A stretch of DNA of 64,000 nt from Comamonas terrae (GCF_001544075.1 NZ_BCNT01000020.1:1-64000), one strand, 5' to 3'; shown: positions 43,282 through 53,707, numbered from the stretch's first letter. Numbers and translations: made by a program. Notes: a model not told the origin generated them from the letters alone.

Positions 43282-44265
43282 ATGGTCAAAGCCATACGCT
43301 TTTACGAAACCGGCGGCCCCGAAGTCCTGAAGTACGAGGACGTCGCCGTGGGCGAGCCCGGACCGGGCCAGGCGCGCGTGCGCCACAGCTATATCGCGCT
43401 CAACTTCATCGATATCTATTTCCGCACCGGCCGCTATCCGCTGGCCCTGCCGGAAGGCGCTGGCTCCGGCCTGGGCTCGGACGCCGTCGGCGTGGTCGAG
43501 GCCGTGGGTCCCGGCGTGGACTACCTCCAGCCCGGCGACCGCGTGGGCTACCTGATCGGCCCGCAGGGCGCGTACTCGCAGGCCCGCGTGATGCCGGCCG
43601 AAGTGCTGATCCCCCTGCCCGACGGCATCAGCGACCGCACCGCGGCCACCCTGATGATGAAGGGCATGACGGCGCAGTACCTGTTCCGCCAGGTCTATCC
43701 GCTCAAGGGCGGCGAAACCATCCTCTACCACGCGGCAGCCGGCGGCGTGGGCCTGATCGCCTGCCAGTGGGCGCGCGCCCTGGGCGTCACCATGATAGGC
43801 ACCGTGAGCACCGACGAGAAGGCCGAGATCGCCAAGGCCAACGGCTGCGCCCACACCATCGTGACCTCGCGCGAGAACATCGTCGAGCGCGTCAAGGAAA
43901 TCACCAACGGAAAGGGCGTGCCCGTGGTCTACGACTCGGTGGGCAAGGACACGCTGATGGACTCGCTCGACTGCCTGCAGCCGCGCGGCCACTTCGTGAG
44001 CAACGGCACCTCCTCGGGCTCGGTGGTGGTGGATTCTCAGCTGCTCGCGCAAAAAGGCTCGATCTGGATGACGCGGCCCGCCATGGTGCACTACATCCAC
44101 CCGCGCGCCCACATGCTGGACATGGCCAGGGAACTGTTCGACCACGTGCTGGCCGGCGACATCGTCAGCGAGCCCCAGCAGACCTTTGCCCTGGCAGACG
44201 CGGCCGAGGCGCACCGCGCGCTCGAATCGCGCAAGACCACCGGCTCCACCGTGCTCGTGCCCTGA
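43282..44265 (+). CDS. Quinone oxidoreductase-like MDR protein
   Basis: A 327-aa zinc-independent medium-chain reductase like Qor. The NADPH-binding segment is HAAAGGVGLIACQWA, with VGTVS-like strand ends, and there is no structural zinc cysteine loop. AAGGAGACAG precedes the ATG. In a catabolic operon it may reduce an alpha,beta-unsaturated or quinoid intermediate, or a toxic aldehyde by-product; the true substrate is unknown. Confidence 0.9.
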   Translation: MVKAIRFYETGGPEVLKYEDVAVGEPGPGQARVRHSYIALNFIDIYFRTGRYPLALPEGAGSGLGSDAVGVVEAVGPGVDYLQPGDRVGYLIGPQGAYSQARVMPAEVLIPLPDGISDRTAATLMMKGMTAQYLFRQVYPLKGGETILYHAAAGGVGLIACQWARALGVTMIGTVSTDEKAEIAKANGCAHTIVTSRENIVERVKEITNGKGVPVVYDSVGKDTLMDSLDCLQPRGHFVSNGTSSGSVVVDSQLLAQKGSIWMTRPAMVHYIHPRAHMLDMARELFDHVLAGDIVSEPQQTFALADAAEAHRALESRKTTGSTVLVP

Positions 44266-44279
44266 TCCGGAGGCTTGCG

Positions 44280-45908
<1,629 letters not shown>

Positions 45909-45954
45909 ACGCTGCCGCCAGAGCAGCGCCGCACAAGCACCGGAGACAAGCGCC

Positions 45955-47319
45955 ATGGCAATGGACCTGCAAATGGCCGACCCCGGCCGCCCCGACCCCG
46001 ACGGCTACCTGTTCGGGCGGGGCCCGGCCTGGTTCGCGCTGATCATGACCGTGGCGCTGATGATGGTCGACTACATCGACCGCCAGGTCATCGTCTCGCT
46101 GTTCCCCCACCTCAAGCAGGCCTGGGGGCTGTCGGATAAGCAGCTGGGCTCGCTGGTGTCGGCGGTCTCGATCACCGTGGCCGTAGGCGCCATGCCCATT
46201 GCGCTGTGGGCGGACCGGCACAGCCGCGTCAAAAGCATTTTCCTCATGGCCATGCTGTGGAGCCTGGCCTGCATCTCCTGCATGTTCACGCGCAGCTACG
46301 GCCAGTTGCTGGCAGCACGCGCCGTCGTCGGGGCGGGCGAGGCCGGCTATGGCTCGGTGGGCTCGGCGCTGATCGCCAGCCACTTTCCGGCCCGCATGCG
46401 CGGCACGCTGATGGCGGTCTTCTTCTCCGTGGGCTCGCTGGGCTCGGTGCTGGGCGTGATGCTGGGCGGTGTCATCGCCAGCCACTGGGGCTGGCAGGCC
46501 GCCTTCGGCGTGGTCGGCGTGCCCGGGCTGGCCTTGTCCCTGCTCTACATCTTCGTACGCGACTACCGCACCGTGCAGCTCACCCCGCGGCTGGACCGGG
46601 CGACGCAGACCCCCGCCAGCATGGCCCGCGCCATCGCGGCGGCGCTGGCGCGCTCGCCCACCATGCTCTGGGTGAGCCTGGGCGGCTCGGCCCAGGTCGT
46701 CGTGCTGTCCACGGTCTGGGCCTGGCTGCCCAGCTACCTGAACCGCGCCCAGGGCCTGGCGCCGGCACAGGCTGCGATCAACGCCGCGCTGGTCGTGCTG
46801 TGCGGCGCGGCCGGCGCCGTGCTCACGGGCGCACTGGTGGACCGGGCCGGCCGCCGGCGCCAGCGCGGCAAGCTCCTTGTCCTGGCCCTGCTGTGCCTGC
46901 TGTCCATGGCCGTGCTGATACCGGCGTTCGCCGCACCCGGCAGGGCGTTGTCGCACCACCAGCAGCTGGCCTGGATCGCTGCAGGGGGCCTGCTCATGAC
47001 CTGCTCCACCGGCCCCGTCGTGGCCATCGTGATCGACGTCATTCACCCTGGCATACGCGCCACCGGCAGCGCGGTACTGGCCTTCTTCCTCAATCTGTTC
47101 GGCCTGGCAGCCGGCCCCTTCATTGCCGGCATGCTGTCGGACGCATGGACCCTGCCCCGGGCCATGGCAGCCATGCCCGCGTTCTCGATACTGGCCGCGC
47201 TGTGCTTTCTGGTCGCCGCGCGCAGCTATGAAGCCGACGTACAGCGCATCCGCGACCAGGTCCAGGCCGAGGAAGCCGCCGGCGCCTGCAATACATCCCT
47301 CCGGGGGCAGACCCCATGA
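45955..47319 (+). CDS. MFS transporter, spinster/ACS-like
   Basis: A 454-aa major facilitator with about 12 hydrophobic segments. MMVDYIDRQVIVSLFPHLKQ and the loop motif ALWADRHSRVKSI (between helices 2 and 3) are typical of metabolite:H+ symporters. GGAG precedes the ATG. Probably imports the pathway substrate across the inner membrane, complementing the Bug protein. Its stop overlaps the next gene (ATGA). Confidence 0.9.
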   Translation: MAMDLQMADPGRPDPDGYLFGRGPAWFALIMTVALMMVDYIDRQVIVSLFPHLKQAWGLSDKQLGSLVSAVSITVAVGAMPIALWADRHSRVKSIFLMAMLWSLACISCMFTRSYGQLLAARAVVGAGEAGYGSVGSALIASHFPARMRGTLMAVFFSVGSLGSVLGVMLGGVIASHWGWQAAFGVVGVPGLALSLLYIFVRDYRTVQLTPRLDRATQTPASMARAIAAALARSPTMLWVSLGGSAQVVVLSTVWAWLPSYLNRAQGLAPAQAAINAALVVLCGAAGAVLTGALVDRAGRRRQRGKLLVLALLCLLSMAVLIPAFAAPGRALSHHQQLAWIAAGGLLMTCSTGPVVAIVIDVIHPGIRATGSAVLAFFLNLFGLAAGPFIAGMLSDAWTLPRAMAAMPAFSILAALCFLVAARSYEADVQRIRDQVQAEEAAGACNTSLRGQTP

Positions 47320-48311
47320 ACCATGCCATTGCCCGCAGCCGCGCGCTGTTTCCCGGCGTGATCGCCTGCGCCGTGGTCGCTGCCGCCGCGTCCTTTCTGT
47401 CGCAGCACTACGGCGCACCCGTGATGCTGTTCGCGCTGATGCTGGGCATGGCGATGAACTTCCTGTCCGGCCAGGGGCCATGCAAGCCCGGCATAGAGTT
47501 CACCGCGCGCCAGCTGCTGCGCTGGGGCGTGGCGCTGCTGGGCCTGCGCATCACGGGCGCGCAGGTGGTGTCGCTGGGCTGGCAGCCGGTGCTGGTGGTC
47601 GCCGTGTCGCTGGTGCTGACCATCGGGCTGTCGATGATCGTGGCCAGGCTGATGGGCTTCAACATCCTGTTCGGCCTGCTCAGCGGCGGCGCCACGGCCA
47701 TCTGCGGCGCCTCGGCGGCCCTGGCGCTGTCGGCGGCGCTGCCGCCGCACCCGCTCAAGGAGCGGGCCACGCTGTTCACCGTGGTGGGCGTTTCGGCCCT
47801 GTCCACCTTCACCATGATTCTCTACCCCATGCTGGCACGCTCCCTGGGGCTGGACACGCAGACGGCCGGCATTTTCCTGGGCGCCACCATCCATGACGTG
47901 GCCCAGGTGGTGGGCGCGGGCTACGGCATGTCCCAGCAAGTCGGCGACACGGCCACGCTGGTCAAGCTGATGCGTGTGGCCACGCTGCTGCCGGTCATCC
48001 TGTTCGCCGTGGCCTTCACGCGCGCCACGGGCCGTGCCGGCGACGGTCCCCGCCCCCCGCTGCTGCCCTGGTTCGCCGTCGGCTTCGCGGCGCTGGTGGC
48101 GCTCAACAGCACGGGCTGGCTGCCCAAGGCCCTGGCCCAGGCGGGCAGCGGCCTCTCCGGCTGGCTGCTGGTGGCGGCCATGGCCGCCATCGGCATGAAG
48201 ACCCAGCTGCGCGAGCTGGCCACCGTGGGGCTCAGGCCCGTGGTGCTGATGGTGGGCGAGACGGTCTTTCTGGCCGGGCTGGCCCTGGCGTTGCTGCGCT
48301 GGCCGCATTGA
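47316..48311 (+). CDS. YeiH-family putative sulfate exporter
   Basis: A 331-aa inner-membrane protein of the YeiH/PF03601 family. About ten hydrophobic segments; the conserved ISGGATAICGASAALALSAAL-type block (LLSGGATAICGASAALAL) and GATIHDVAQVVGAGYGMS are clear. Members are annotated as sulfate/sulfite or small-acid exporters. Coupled to the MFS gene by a 4-bp overlap. In an operon with a TauD-type enzyme, an export role for liberated sulfite/sulfate is attractive but unproven. Confidence 0.9.
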   Translation: MNHAIARSRALFPGVIACAVVAAAASFLSQHYGAPVMLFALMLGMAMNFLSGQGPCKPGIEFTARQLLRWGVALLGLRITGAQVVSLGWQPVLVVAVSLVLTIGLSMIVARLMGFNILFGLLSGGATAICGASAALALSAALPPHPLKERATLFTVVGVSALSTFTMILYPMLARSLGLDTQTAGIFLGATIHDVAQVVGAGYGMSQQVGDTATLVKLMRVATLLPVILFAVAFTRATGRAGDGPRPPLLPWFAVGFAALVALNSTGWLPKALAQAGSGLSGWLLVAAMAAIGMKTQLRELATVGLRPVVLMVGETVFLAGLALALLRWPH

Positions 48312-48336
48312 TGAAGGAATGCAAGGAGGCCGCACC

Positions 48337-49386
48337 ATGGGCATGCCACCGAGCAGCAGCCGTCTGATCCGAAGCGCCAGCCTTGGCGGCTATGCCGACC
48401 TGATGCGCTCGCTGGGCCATGATCCGTCCACCCTGCTGCGCGCGGCCGGGCTGTCGGCGCGCCTGCTGGACAACCCGGAAACCCGCATCCCCATCCACAG
48501 CGTGCGCGTGCTGCTGGAAACCGCGGCCCGCACCACGGGCGTGGAGGACTTTGCGCTGCGGCTGGCGGCGCGGCGCAGCTTTTCCGACCTGGGCCCCATC
48601 AGCCTGGTGCTCAAGGACGAGCCCACGCCGCGCCAGGCGCTGGACAGCCTGTGCCGCTACCTGAAGCTGCTCAGCGCCGGCATGATCGTGCGCATCGAGG
48701 ACGCCGGCGCCAATGTGCTCATCCGCCAGGAGCTGATGCCGATTGCGGGCCTGGCGACCCGCCAGTCCATGGAGCTGACGGTCGCCATGATGTTCCGCAT
48801 CCTGCGCGAGCTGATAGGCCCGCAGTGGAGGCCGCTGCAGGTGAGCTTCATGCACCGGGCGCCGGCGGACCTGGCCGCGCACCGCGCCTTTTTTGGCCTT
48901 TCGCCCCTGTTCGACCAGGCCTGGAACGGCATGGTCTGCTCGCTGGCCGATCTGCAGCTGCTGCGCACGCAGGGCGACCCCGGCGTGGCGCGCTTTGCGC
49001 GCGACTACCTCGAAACCGCACTGGACCGCCGCACCGAAGGCATGCAGGCCGCCTGCACGGAGCTGATCGTGGCCTTGCTGCCCGGTGGCCGCTGCACGGC
49101 CCAGCAGGTGGCGCGGCACCTGGGCGTGGACCGGCGCACGCTGCACCGGCACCTGAGCGCCGAAGGGCAGAGCTTCTCGGAGCTGCTCAACCGCATCCGT
49201 ACCGAGCTGGCGCTGCGCCATCTGCAGGAAAGCAATCTGCCCCTGGGCGAAGTGGCCAGCCTGCTGGGCTTTTCCATACCCAGCAGCTTTTGCCACTGGT
49301 TCCGGGCCAGCTTCGGCGCCAGCGTCTCAGACTGGCGCAGACAGCGGGCCGGACAGGAAGGGCAATCGCATCTAAATTTTCAGTAA
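48337..49386 (+). CDS. AraC-family regulator, Arabinose_bd type (module 1 tail)
   Basis: A 349-aa AraC/XylS regulator similar to the one at 38618: PF12625-like N-terminal domain (IRSASLGGYADLMRSLGHDP) and a C-terminal double HTH (RCTAQQVARHLGVDRRTLHRHL and LPLGEVASLLGFSIPSSFCHWF). A strong AAGGAGG precedes the ATG. It is the last gene of the module 1 operon and faces module 2 tail to tail. Its 3' end carries one arm of a 17-bp inverted repeat shared with the next gene's 3' end. It could bind the operator at 53589, the one at 39647, or both. Confidence 0.9.
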   Translation: MGMPPSSSRLIRSASLGGYADLMRSLGHDPSTLLRAAGLSARLLDNPETRIPIHSVRVLLETAARTTGVEDFALRLAARRSFSDLGPISLVLKDEPTPRQALDSLCRYLKLLSAGMIVRIEDAGANVLIRQELMPIAGLATRQSMELTVAMMFRILRELIGPQWRPLQVSFMHRAPADLAAHRAFFGLSPLFDQAWNGMVCSLADLQLLRTQGDPGVARFARDYLETALDRRTEGMQAACTELIVALLPGGRCTAQQVARHLGVDRRTLHRHLSAEGQSFSELLNRIRTELALRHLQESNLPLGEVASLLGFSIPSSFCHWFRASFGASVSDWRRQRAGQEGQSHLNFQ

Positions 49387-49501
49387 AAACAAGGCAGTGT
49401 CTGGGCGTACTTCCGTGTGTGCCGCCGGCGGCAGAGACCGGGACTCGCCCCGGCCTCTGTCTCTAAAACCGGCAAAAAGGGCTGATTTAGATGCGATTGC
49501 C
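49361..49501. repeat. Inverted repeat across the convergent junction
   Basis: GGCAATCGCATCTAAAT (49361-49377) has its exact reverse complement at 49485-49501. Each arm lies at the very 3' end of a coding gene (AraC gene on plus, DsbA-like gene on minus). Inside, CAGAG-CCGGG and CCCGG-CTCTG (49432-49459) form a second hairpin without a long U-tract. It may act as a bidirectional terminator or mark an old rearrangement. Confidence 0.75.
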
Positions 49502-50146
49502 TTGGCCGGACAGGGCGATCCCCCGGCCGATCACCCGGCGCATGGCGCTCCATAGCATGTCGGCCGGCTGGGCGCCGGACAGCGCATAGGCGCGGTTGAA
49601 CACGAAGAAGGGTACGCCCTGCGCGGCAGCTTCCATTGCCGGTTCTTCCTGGGCAAAAGGGCCGGCCGGATCGACACCCTGTTCGGCCGCGATGGCCGTC
49701 AGCACATCCGCATCGCCCAGGTTTTCGCCGCGCGTGAAATAGCCCTCGAACAGGCGCGCTAGCAAGGCGTCGAAGGCCTCGGCCGCCAGTTGCGCCCGAC
49801 CGGCGGCCAGCAGGCGATGCGCATCGGCGGTGTTCGGGAAGACGGTGATGCGCGTGTAGTCGATGGGCGCGCCCGCGCGGCGGGCGGCATCCTGCACCTG
49901 CGCCCGGCGCGCCAGCACCGCCTCGCGGCTGCCCAGGCGCTGCTCGTAGAAGGCATCGAAAGGCAATCCCTGCGGCGGCACCTGCGCAATCAGCTGCACG
50001 GAATGCCAGGTGGTCTGCACCTGCAGGCCGGGGTCGGTCCGGCGCAGGCACTGCACGGCCTGGTCCAGGTGGTGCTTGCCTATCCAGCACCAGGGGCAGA
50101 CCAGGTCGAACCACACTTCGACCGAAAGCGTTGCTGCCTGCGTCAT
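49487..50146 (-). CDS. DsbA/FrnE-family thioredoxin-fold protein (module 2)
   Basis: A 219-aa cytoplasmic thioredoxin-fold protein of the FrnE/2-hydroxychromene-2-carboxylate isomerase group. CPWC at residues 17-20 (WFDLVCPWCWIGK) is the redox-type active site; helical insertion in the middle; C-terminal GVPFFVFNRAYALSGAQP is the cis-Pro segment. No signal peptide, so not a periplasmic DsbA. Last gene of the module 2 operon, five bases after the BKACE stop, without its own strong Shine-Dalgarno. It may be an isomerase or a glutathione-linked step of the pathway. Confidence 0.88.
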   Translation of the reverse strand: MTQAATLSVEVWFDLVCPWCWIGKHHLDQAVQCLRRTDPGLQVQTTWHSVQLIAQVPPQGLPFDAFYEQRLGSREAVLARRAQVQDAARRAGAPIDYTRITVFPNTADAHRLLAAGRAQLAAEAFDALLARLFEGYFTRGENLGDADVLTAIAAEQGVDPAGPFAQEEPAMEAAAQGVPFFVFNRAYALSGAQPADMLWSAMRRVIGRGIALSGQGNRI

Positions 50147-50151
50147 GGCGG

Positions 50152-51216
50152 TCAGGCCGTGAAAACCTTGCGCAGAAAGCCCTGGTTGCCGCCGTTGCGG
50201 TTGGGCGCGAAGCCGTTGGCGGCCAGGCTTTCTTCCACGCTGTCGTAGAACACGCCGATCTGGCTGATCTCGCGCGCCTCCTTGGCGGTGGCGATGGGGC
50301 GGCCGAACTCCTCGGAGATGCGCACCAGCTGCTCGATCTGCGACACCGTGCTGGCCTTGGCGCTGCGCTTCTGGTTCCACAGGCAGTCCTCGGTGCCGCA
50401 GCGCACGTGCAGACCGGCGGCGATGCCCCACATGTTCACGGGCAGCACGTTGCGCACGTTGCTCTCCACCGTCAGCACCGCGCCGTCGGGCACGGCGCGC
50501 ACGAAGTTGGCCAGGCTGTAGAGGCTGGGCGCGTCCATGCCGCCGCCGATGGCCACCCAGTTGAGCACCAGCGGGCCCATGTACACGCCCTTGCGCATCA
50601 GCCGCTCCACCGACTCGAAGCTGTTGATGTTGTAGCACTGGAAGGCGCTCTGGATGCCGGCCCTGGTCAGGCGGCGGATGTGCTCCTCGACCCAGCCGGG
50701 CTGCGAGGGCACGGTCATTTCCTTGTAGGCGTTGAAGATGGCCGGGATCTCTCGCGAGGTGCCTTTGAAGTCCGCATCCTCGGCCTGTTCGGTCACGTTC
50801 ATCTGCGAGGTGTTCACGGTCACCGTCACCTGGTCGGGCACGGGCTCCAGCTCGGCCAGCATGTGGCGCGTGTCGTCGCTGAGCCACTTGGCGGCCGCCC
50901 CCTCGTTCTCGGGGGCGAAGCTGATGGAGCCGCCCACCTGGATGATCATTTCCGGCACGGCCTTGCGCACGCCGGCGATCAGCTCGTTGAACTTGGACAG
51001 GCGCTTGCTGCCCTTGCCGTCCAGTTCGCGCACATGCAGGTGCAGCACCGTCGCACCCGCGTTGTAGCAGTCCACGGCCTTCTGGATCTGCTCTTCCATG
51101 GTGACCGGAATGTCTTCGGGAAAGTCGGATGGCAGCCAGCCAGGCGCATAGGGTGCGGCGGTGATGATCAGGGGCTGCTGGTTTTCGGGGAACAGGTGGC
51201 CGTCGAGGAAGTTCAT
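50152..51216 (-). CDS. Beta-keto acid cleavage enzyme (BKACE, DUF849; module 2)
   Basis: A 354-aa close paralogue of the BKACE at 40654. The first 27 residues differ at only one position and the metal-binding blocks are identical in pattern (VLHLHVRELDG, GLHVRCGTEDC). Differences cluster at residues 130-150 (VTEQAEDADFKGTS in place of ILEQFDARDIQGTS), a region that may tune specificity. GGAG lies upstream of the ATG. Predicted to cleave a beta-keto acid with acetyl-CoA. Likely produced by duplication of the dioxygenase-BKACE-Bug set. Confidence 0.92.
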   Translation of the reverse strand: MNFLDGHLFPENQQPLIITAAPYAPGWLPSDFPEDIPVTMEEQIQKAVDCYNAGATVLHLHVRELDGKGSKRLSKFNELIAGVRKAVPEMIIQVGGSISFAPENEGAAAKWLSDDTRHMLAELEPVPDQVTVTVNTSQMNVTEQAEDADFKGTSREIPAIFNAYKEMTVPSQPGWVEEHIRRLTRAGIQSAFQCYNINSFESVERLMRKGVYMGPLVLNWVAIGGGMDAPSLYSLANFVRAVPDGAVLTVESNVRNVLPVNMWGIAAGLHVRCGTEDCLWNQKRSAKASTVSQIEQLVRISEEFGRPIATAKEAREISQIGVFYDSVEESLAANGFAPNRNGGNQGFLRKVFTA

Positions 51217-51296
51217 GGCTGCGCTCCAAAGAGAATATTTGAATGAAATAGGCCTTTAGCGCCCGTCTTACAAGCGCTGCAAGCTATGGTTTTTGA

Positions 51297-52142
51297 TCAA
51301 TACGGAATGTCGCCGACGATCCCCGCGCGCTCCATCTTGCGCGGCGCGGGGAAGTAGTCGTTGCAGGCATAGTGCTGGGTGCTGCGGTTGTCCCAGACCA
51401 CGATGTCGCCCGGCTTCCACGACCAGCGCACCTGGTATTCAGGGATGCTGGCGCGGCTGGTCAGGTAGTTGAGCAGCAGCGACGCGCCGGGCGATTTGTC
51501 GATGCCGTGGCGCACGTTGTCGGGCGTGCTCCAGTTGACGAAGTGCGAGGTGAAGCCCGCGCCCACGAACAGTACCTTCTCGCCCGTCTCGGGGTGGGTG
51601 CGCACCACGGGGTGCTCAGCGGCGGGGTGTTCGGCCACCAGCCTGGCGCGCGCCTCGGGCGTCATCACCGCGCCGAAGCTGTGCTCGATGCTGGCCTTGG
51701 CGCGCAGATTGGCGATCTGGTCCTTGACATAGTCCGGCAGCTCCTCGTAGGCCTTGACCATGTTGACCCAGATGGTGTCGCCGCCGATCTCAGGGCACTC
51801 TATGCAGCGCAGCACCGCACCCATGGCCGGGTTCGGGCGCCACAGGCCATCGCAGTGGTAGACGTTCTCATAGCTGTGCGGGTTGTCGCTGCGGTAGATG
51901 CGCACCAGGCCCGGGTGGTCGGGGTCGCTGCCGACCACAGGATGGTCTTCGAGCGGACCGAAGCAGCGCGCGAAAGCCACGTGCTCGGCGCGCGTGATGT
52001 CCTGGCCACGGAAGAACAGCACGCGGTGCTTGAGCAGCGCGGAGCGGATCTCCGCGAACCGCTCCGCGCTGCGCGCGGCTTCGCCCAGGTGGATTCCCGA
52101 GATTTCGGCGCCTATGGCCGGGGTGAGTTGTCGGATGTGCAT
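51297..52142 (-). CDS. TauD/TfdA-family dioxygenase (module 2)
   Basis: A 281-aa paralogue of the enzyme at 39774. Facial triad: VYHCDGLW (His-x-Asp) and TQHYACNDY (His), with the 2-oxoglutarate Arg in RKMERAG; GGDTIWVNM as in the TauD group. AGGAG lies 10 nt before the ATG. It differs from copy 1 around the substrate pocket (YRSDNPHSYENVYHCDGLW), so a different but related substrate is plausible. Between it and the upstream Bug gene lies a 155-bp foldback element. Confidence 0.92.
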   Translation of the reverse strand: MHIRQLTPAIGAEISGIHLGEAARSAERFAEIRSALLKHRVLFFRGQDITRAEHVAFARCFGPLEDHPVVGSDPDHPGLVRIYRSDNPHSYENVYHCDGLWRPNPAMGAVLRCIECPEIGGDTIWVNMVKAYEELPDYVKDQIANLRAKASIEHSFGAVMTPEARARLVAEHPAAEHPVVRTHPETGEKVLFVGAGFTSHFVNWSTPDNVRHGIDKSPGASLLLNYLTSRASIPEYQVRWSWKPGDIVVWDNRSTQHYACNDYFPAPRKMERAGIVGDIPY

Positions 52143-52170
52143 GGCCCTTGTCTCCTGTGCGGGGTTCAGG

Positions 52171-52325
52171 GCGTGTTCACGATCTATCGTGAAGGAGTGC
52201 AGATGCGGATCGGGATGGGCTGCCAGGCGCGAACCGCAGCAATAGCTGTGCTATTGCGAGGATTTGCAACAAAGCAGACCGCCCGGCTCCGCGCCTGTAC
52301 ACCCGCGAGGAGATCGCGAACACGC
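52171..52325. repeat. Foldback (nested inverted repeat) element
   Basis: Three nested complementary pairs share one centre: GCGTGTTCACGATCT (52171-52185) with AGATCGCGAACACGC (52311-52325, 14 of 15); CAGGCGCG (52224) with CGCGCCTG (52290); and GCAATAGC (52239) with GCTATTGC (52250), a perfect hairpin with a TGT loop. The element abuts the stop of the Bug gene and sits inside the module 2 operon. It looks like a MITE or other small foldback repeat; no frame in it is coding. I saw no clear target-site duplication. Confidence 0.65.
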
Positions 52326-52327
52326 TC

Positions 52328-53281
52328 TCAGTTCACGGTGATGCCGTATTTCTTGACGATGCCGGCGTTGCGCTCGGACATGGCCCGGGTTTCGCGCTGC
52401 AGCGCGGCCGTATCGGTGATGACCTCGGGCTCCAGGCCCACATCGGAGAGCTTTTGCTGCACCGCGGGCGCCTTGGCCACTTTCTCGATGGCGATGTGCA
52501 GGCGGGCCAGCACGTCGGCAGGCAGCCTGGCCGGGGCGATCAGGCCCACCCAGCCCCGGAACTGCAGGTCGGGATAGCCCAGCTCGGTCGTGGTCGGCAC
52601 ATTGGGCAGGTGGCGCGAGCGCTGCGGCCCCGAGAAGGCATAGGCCCGCAGCTTGCCGGCCTTGATCAGGGGGACCGAAGTGAGCATGCCGTCGAACATG
52701 ACGTCCACCTGGCCGCCCAGCACGGCCTGCAGCGCCGGCGGCGAACCGGGGTAGCCCACGTGCTGCATGTCCAGCCCCGCCTTGTCGCTGAGCACCAGGC
52801 CCGCGTATTGCGACACGGTTCCGGGGCTGTAGCTGGCAAAGCTGGTCTGGCCCTTGCGGGTCTTGAGCTGCGCCAGCAGGCTCTGGAAATCCTGCGCGGG
52901 ATAGCTGGCGGCCGTCACCAGCACCACGCCCGAACGGGCGAACGAGGCCACGGGCACGACGTCCTTGAGCGGGTCGAACGAGGTCTTGATGACGTGGGGA
53001 ATCTCGGCCAGCAGATTGCTCGCGCCGACCAGCAGCGTTTGCCCGTCCGCTGGGGCCGACAGCAGGGCCTGCATGCCGATCATGCCGCCCGCGCCGGGCT
53101 TGTTCTCCACCACCACGGTCTGGCCGGTGTCGCTGGACAGCTGCTGCCCCACCACGCGGGCCACGATGTCCATGGTGCCGCCCGGCGGCGCGGGCACGAT
53201 GAGCTTGATCGGCTGGGCGGCCCAGGCCGCACCGCAGGCCAGAGCGCAGCCTGCAAGCAGCGCCAGGGTTCGTCGCTTCAT
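52328..53281 (-). CDS. Bug/TctC-family substrate-binding protein (module 2)
   Basis: A 317-aa periplasmic binding protein with signal peptide (cleavage near AAWAAQPIKL). Bug motifs: QPIKLIVPAPPGGTMDIVAR, QTVVVENKPGAGGMIGMQ and LGYPDLQFRGWVGLIAP. I use the ATG at 53281, 8 nt after GGAG; the one at 53287 is too close. First gene of module 2 on minus; transcription would run through the foldback element into the dioxygenase gene. Ligand unknown. Confidence 0.9.
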   Translation of the reverse strand: MKRRTLALLAGCALACGAAWAAQPIKLIVPAPPGGTMDIVARVVGQQLSSDTGQTVVVENKPGAGGMIGMQALLSAPADGQTLLVGASNLLAEIPHVIKTSFDPLKDVVPVASFARSGVVLVTAASYPAQDFQSLLAQLKTRKGQTSFASYSPGTVSQYAGLVLSDKAGLDMQHVGYPGSPPALQAVLGGQVDVMFDGMLTSVPLIKAGKLRAYAFSGPQRSRHLPNVPTTTELGYPDLQFRGWVGLIAPARLPADVLARLHIAIEKVAKAPAVQQKLSDVGLEPEVITDTAALQRETRAMSERNAGIVKKYGITVN

Positions 53282-53588
53282 ATCCATGTCTCCGTTCTTG
53301 GTTGGCTTGGCTTCAGAACGTTGACGGTCTCCACGCCGCCGGGCTGGAGCGCAATCGGGATGAGTTCGAAGCGGCGGCTCGCAGCTTGCACCACGGTGCA
53401 AGCAGGAGCCGGCGCGAAGAAATCGCCCGATGGCGTCCCCCCTTCGGGTCCGTCGCTTTGCGGCGCGAGGAGATTGTCAACACATCCTCAGTATCCGGAG
53501 CCACCGCGCCGCTGATTTGCTTTACCGGGACATGAACTTGCTTTGTTGGGACAAATCCGTTGCAACCCTGAGTTGCTGCCCCCGCCGA
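53282..53588. other. Divergent intergenic region with a palindrome
   Basis: No gene. GCTTGCACC and GGTGCAAGC (53384-53403) form a perfect 9-bp inverted repeat with a 2-base centre, extended by CGGCTC and GAGCCG on either side into an imperfect palindrome of about 50 bp. It is a candidate operator or a small dispersed repeat. The Bug gene promoter (minus) must lie here. Confidence 0.5.
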
Positions 53589-53626
53589 TGGCATGAAGTG
53601 CACAGCATCTGGCATGGATTGCCAAA
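53589..53626 (+). promoter_or_regulatory. AraC-type operator upstream of the porin gene
   Basis: Direct repeats TGGCATGAAGTGCACA (53589) and TGGCATGGATTGCCAAA (53610) are offset by 21 bp, as in the tauD1 operator. CTTTC-C-TAGAGT follows about 37 bp after the second repeat start, mirroring CTTTC-TACAGT at the tauD1 promoter. Confidence 0.7.
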
Positions 53627-53707
53627 GGGCGCCGCGGCTCCTTTCCTAGAGTGCAGTCACGCGGACCCCACCGCGTCACCACCTATAACGAAATGGAGAC
53701 ATGACTC

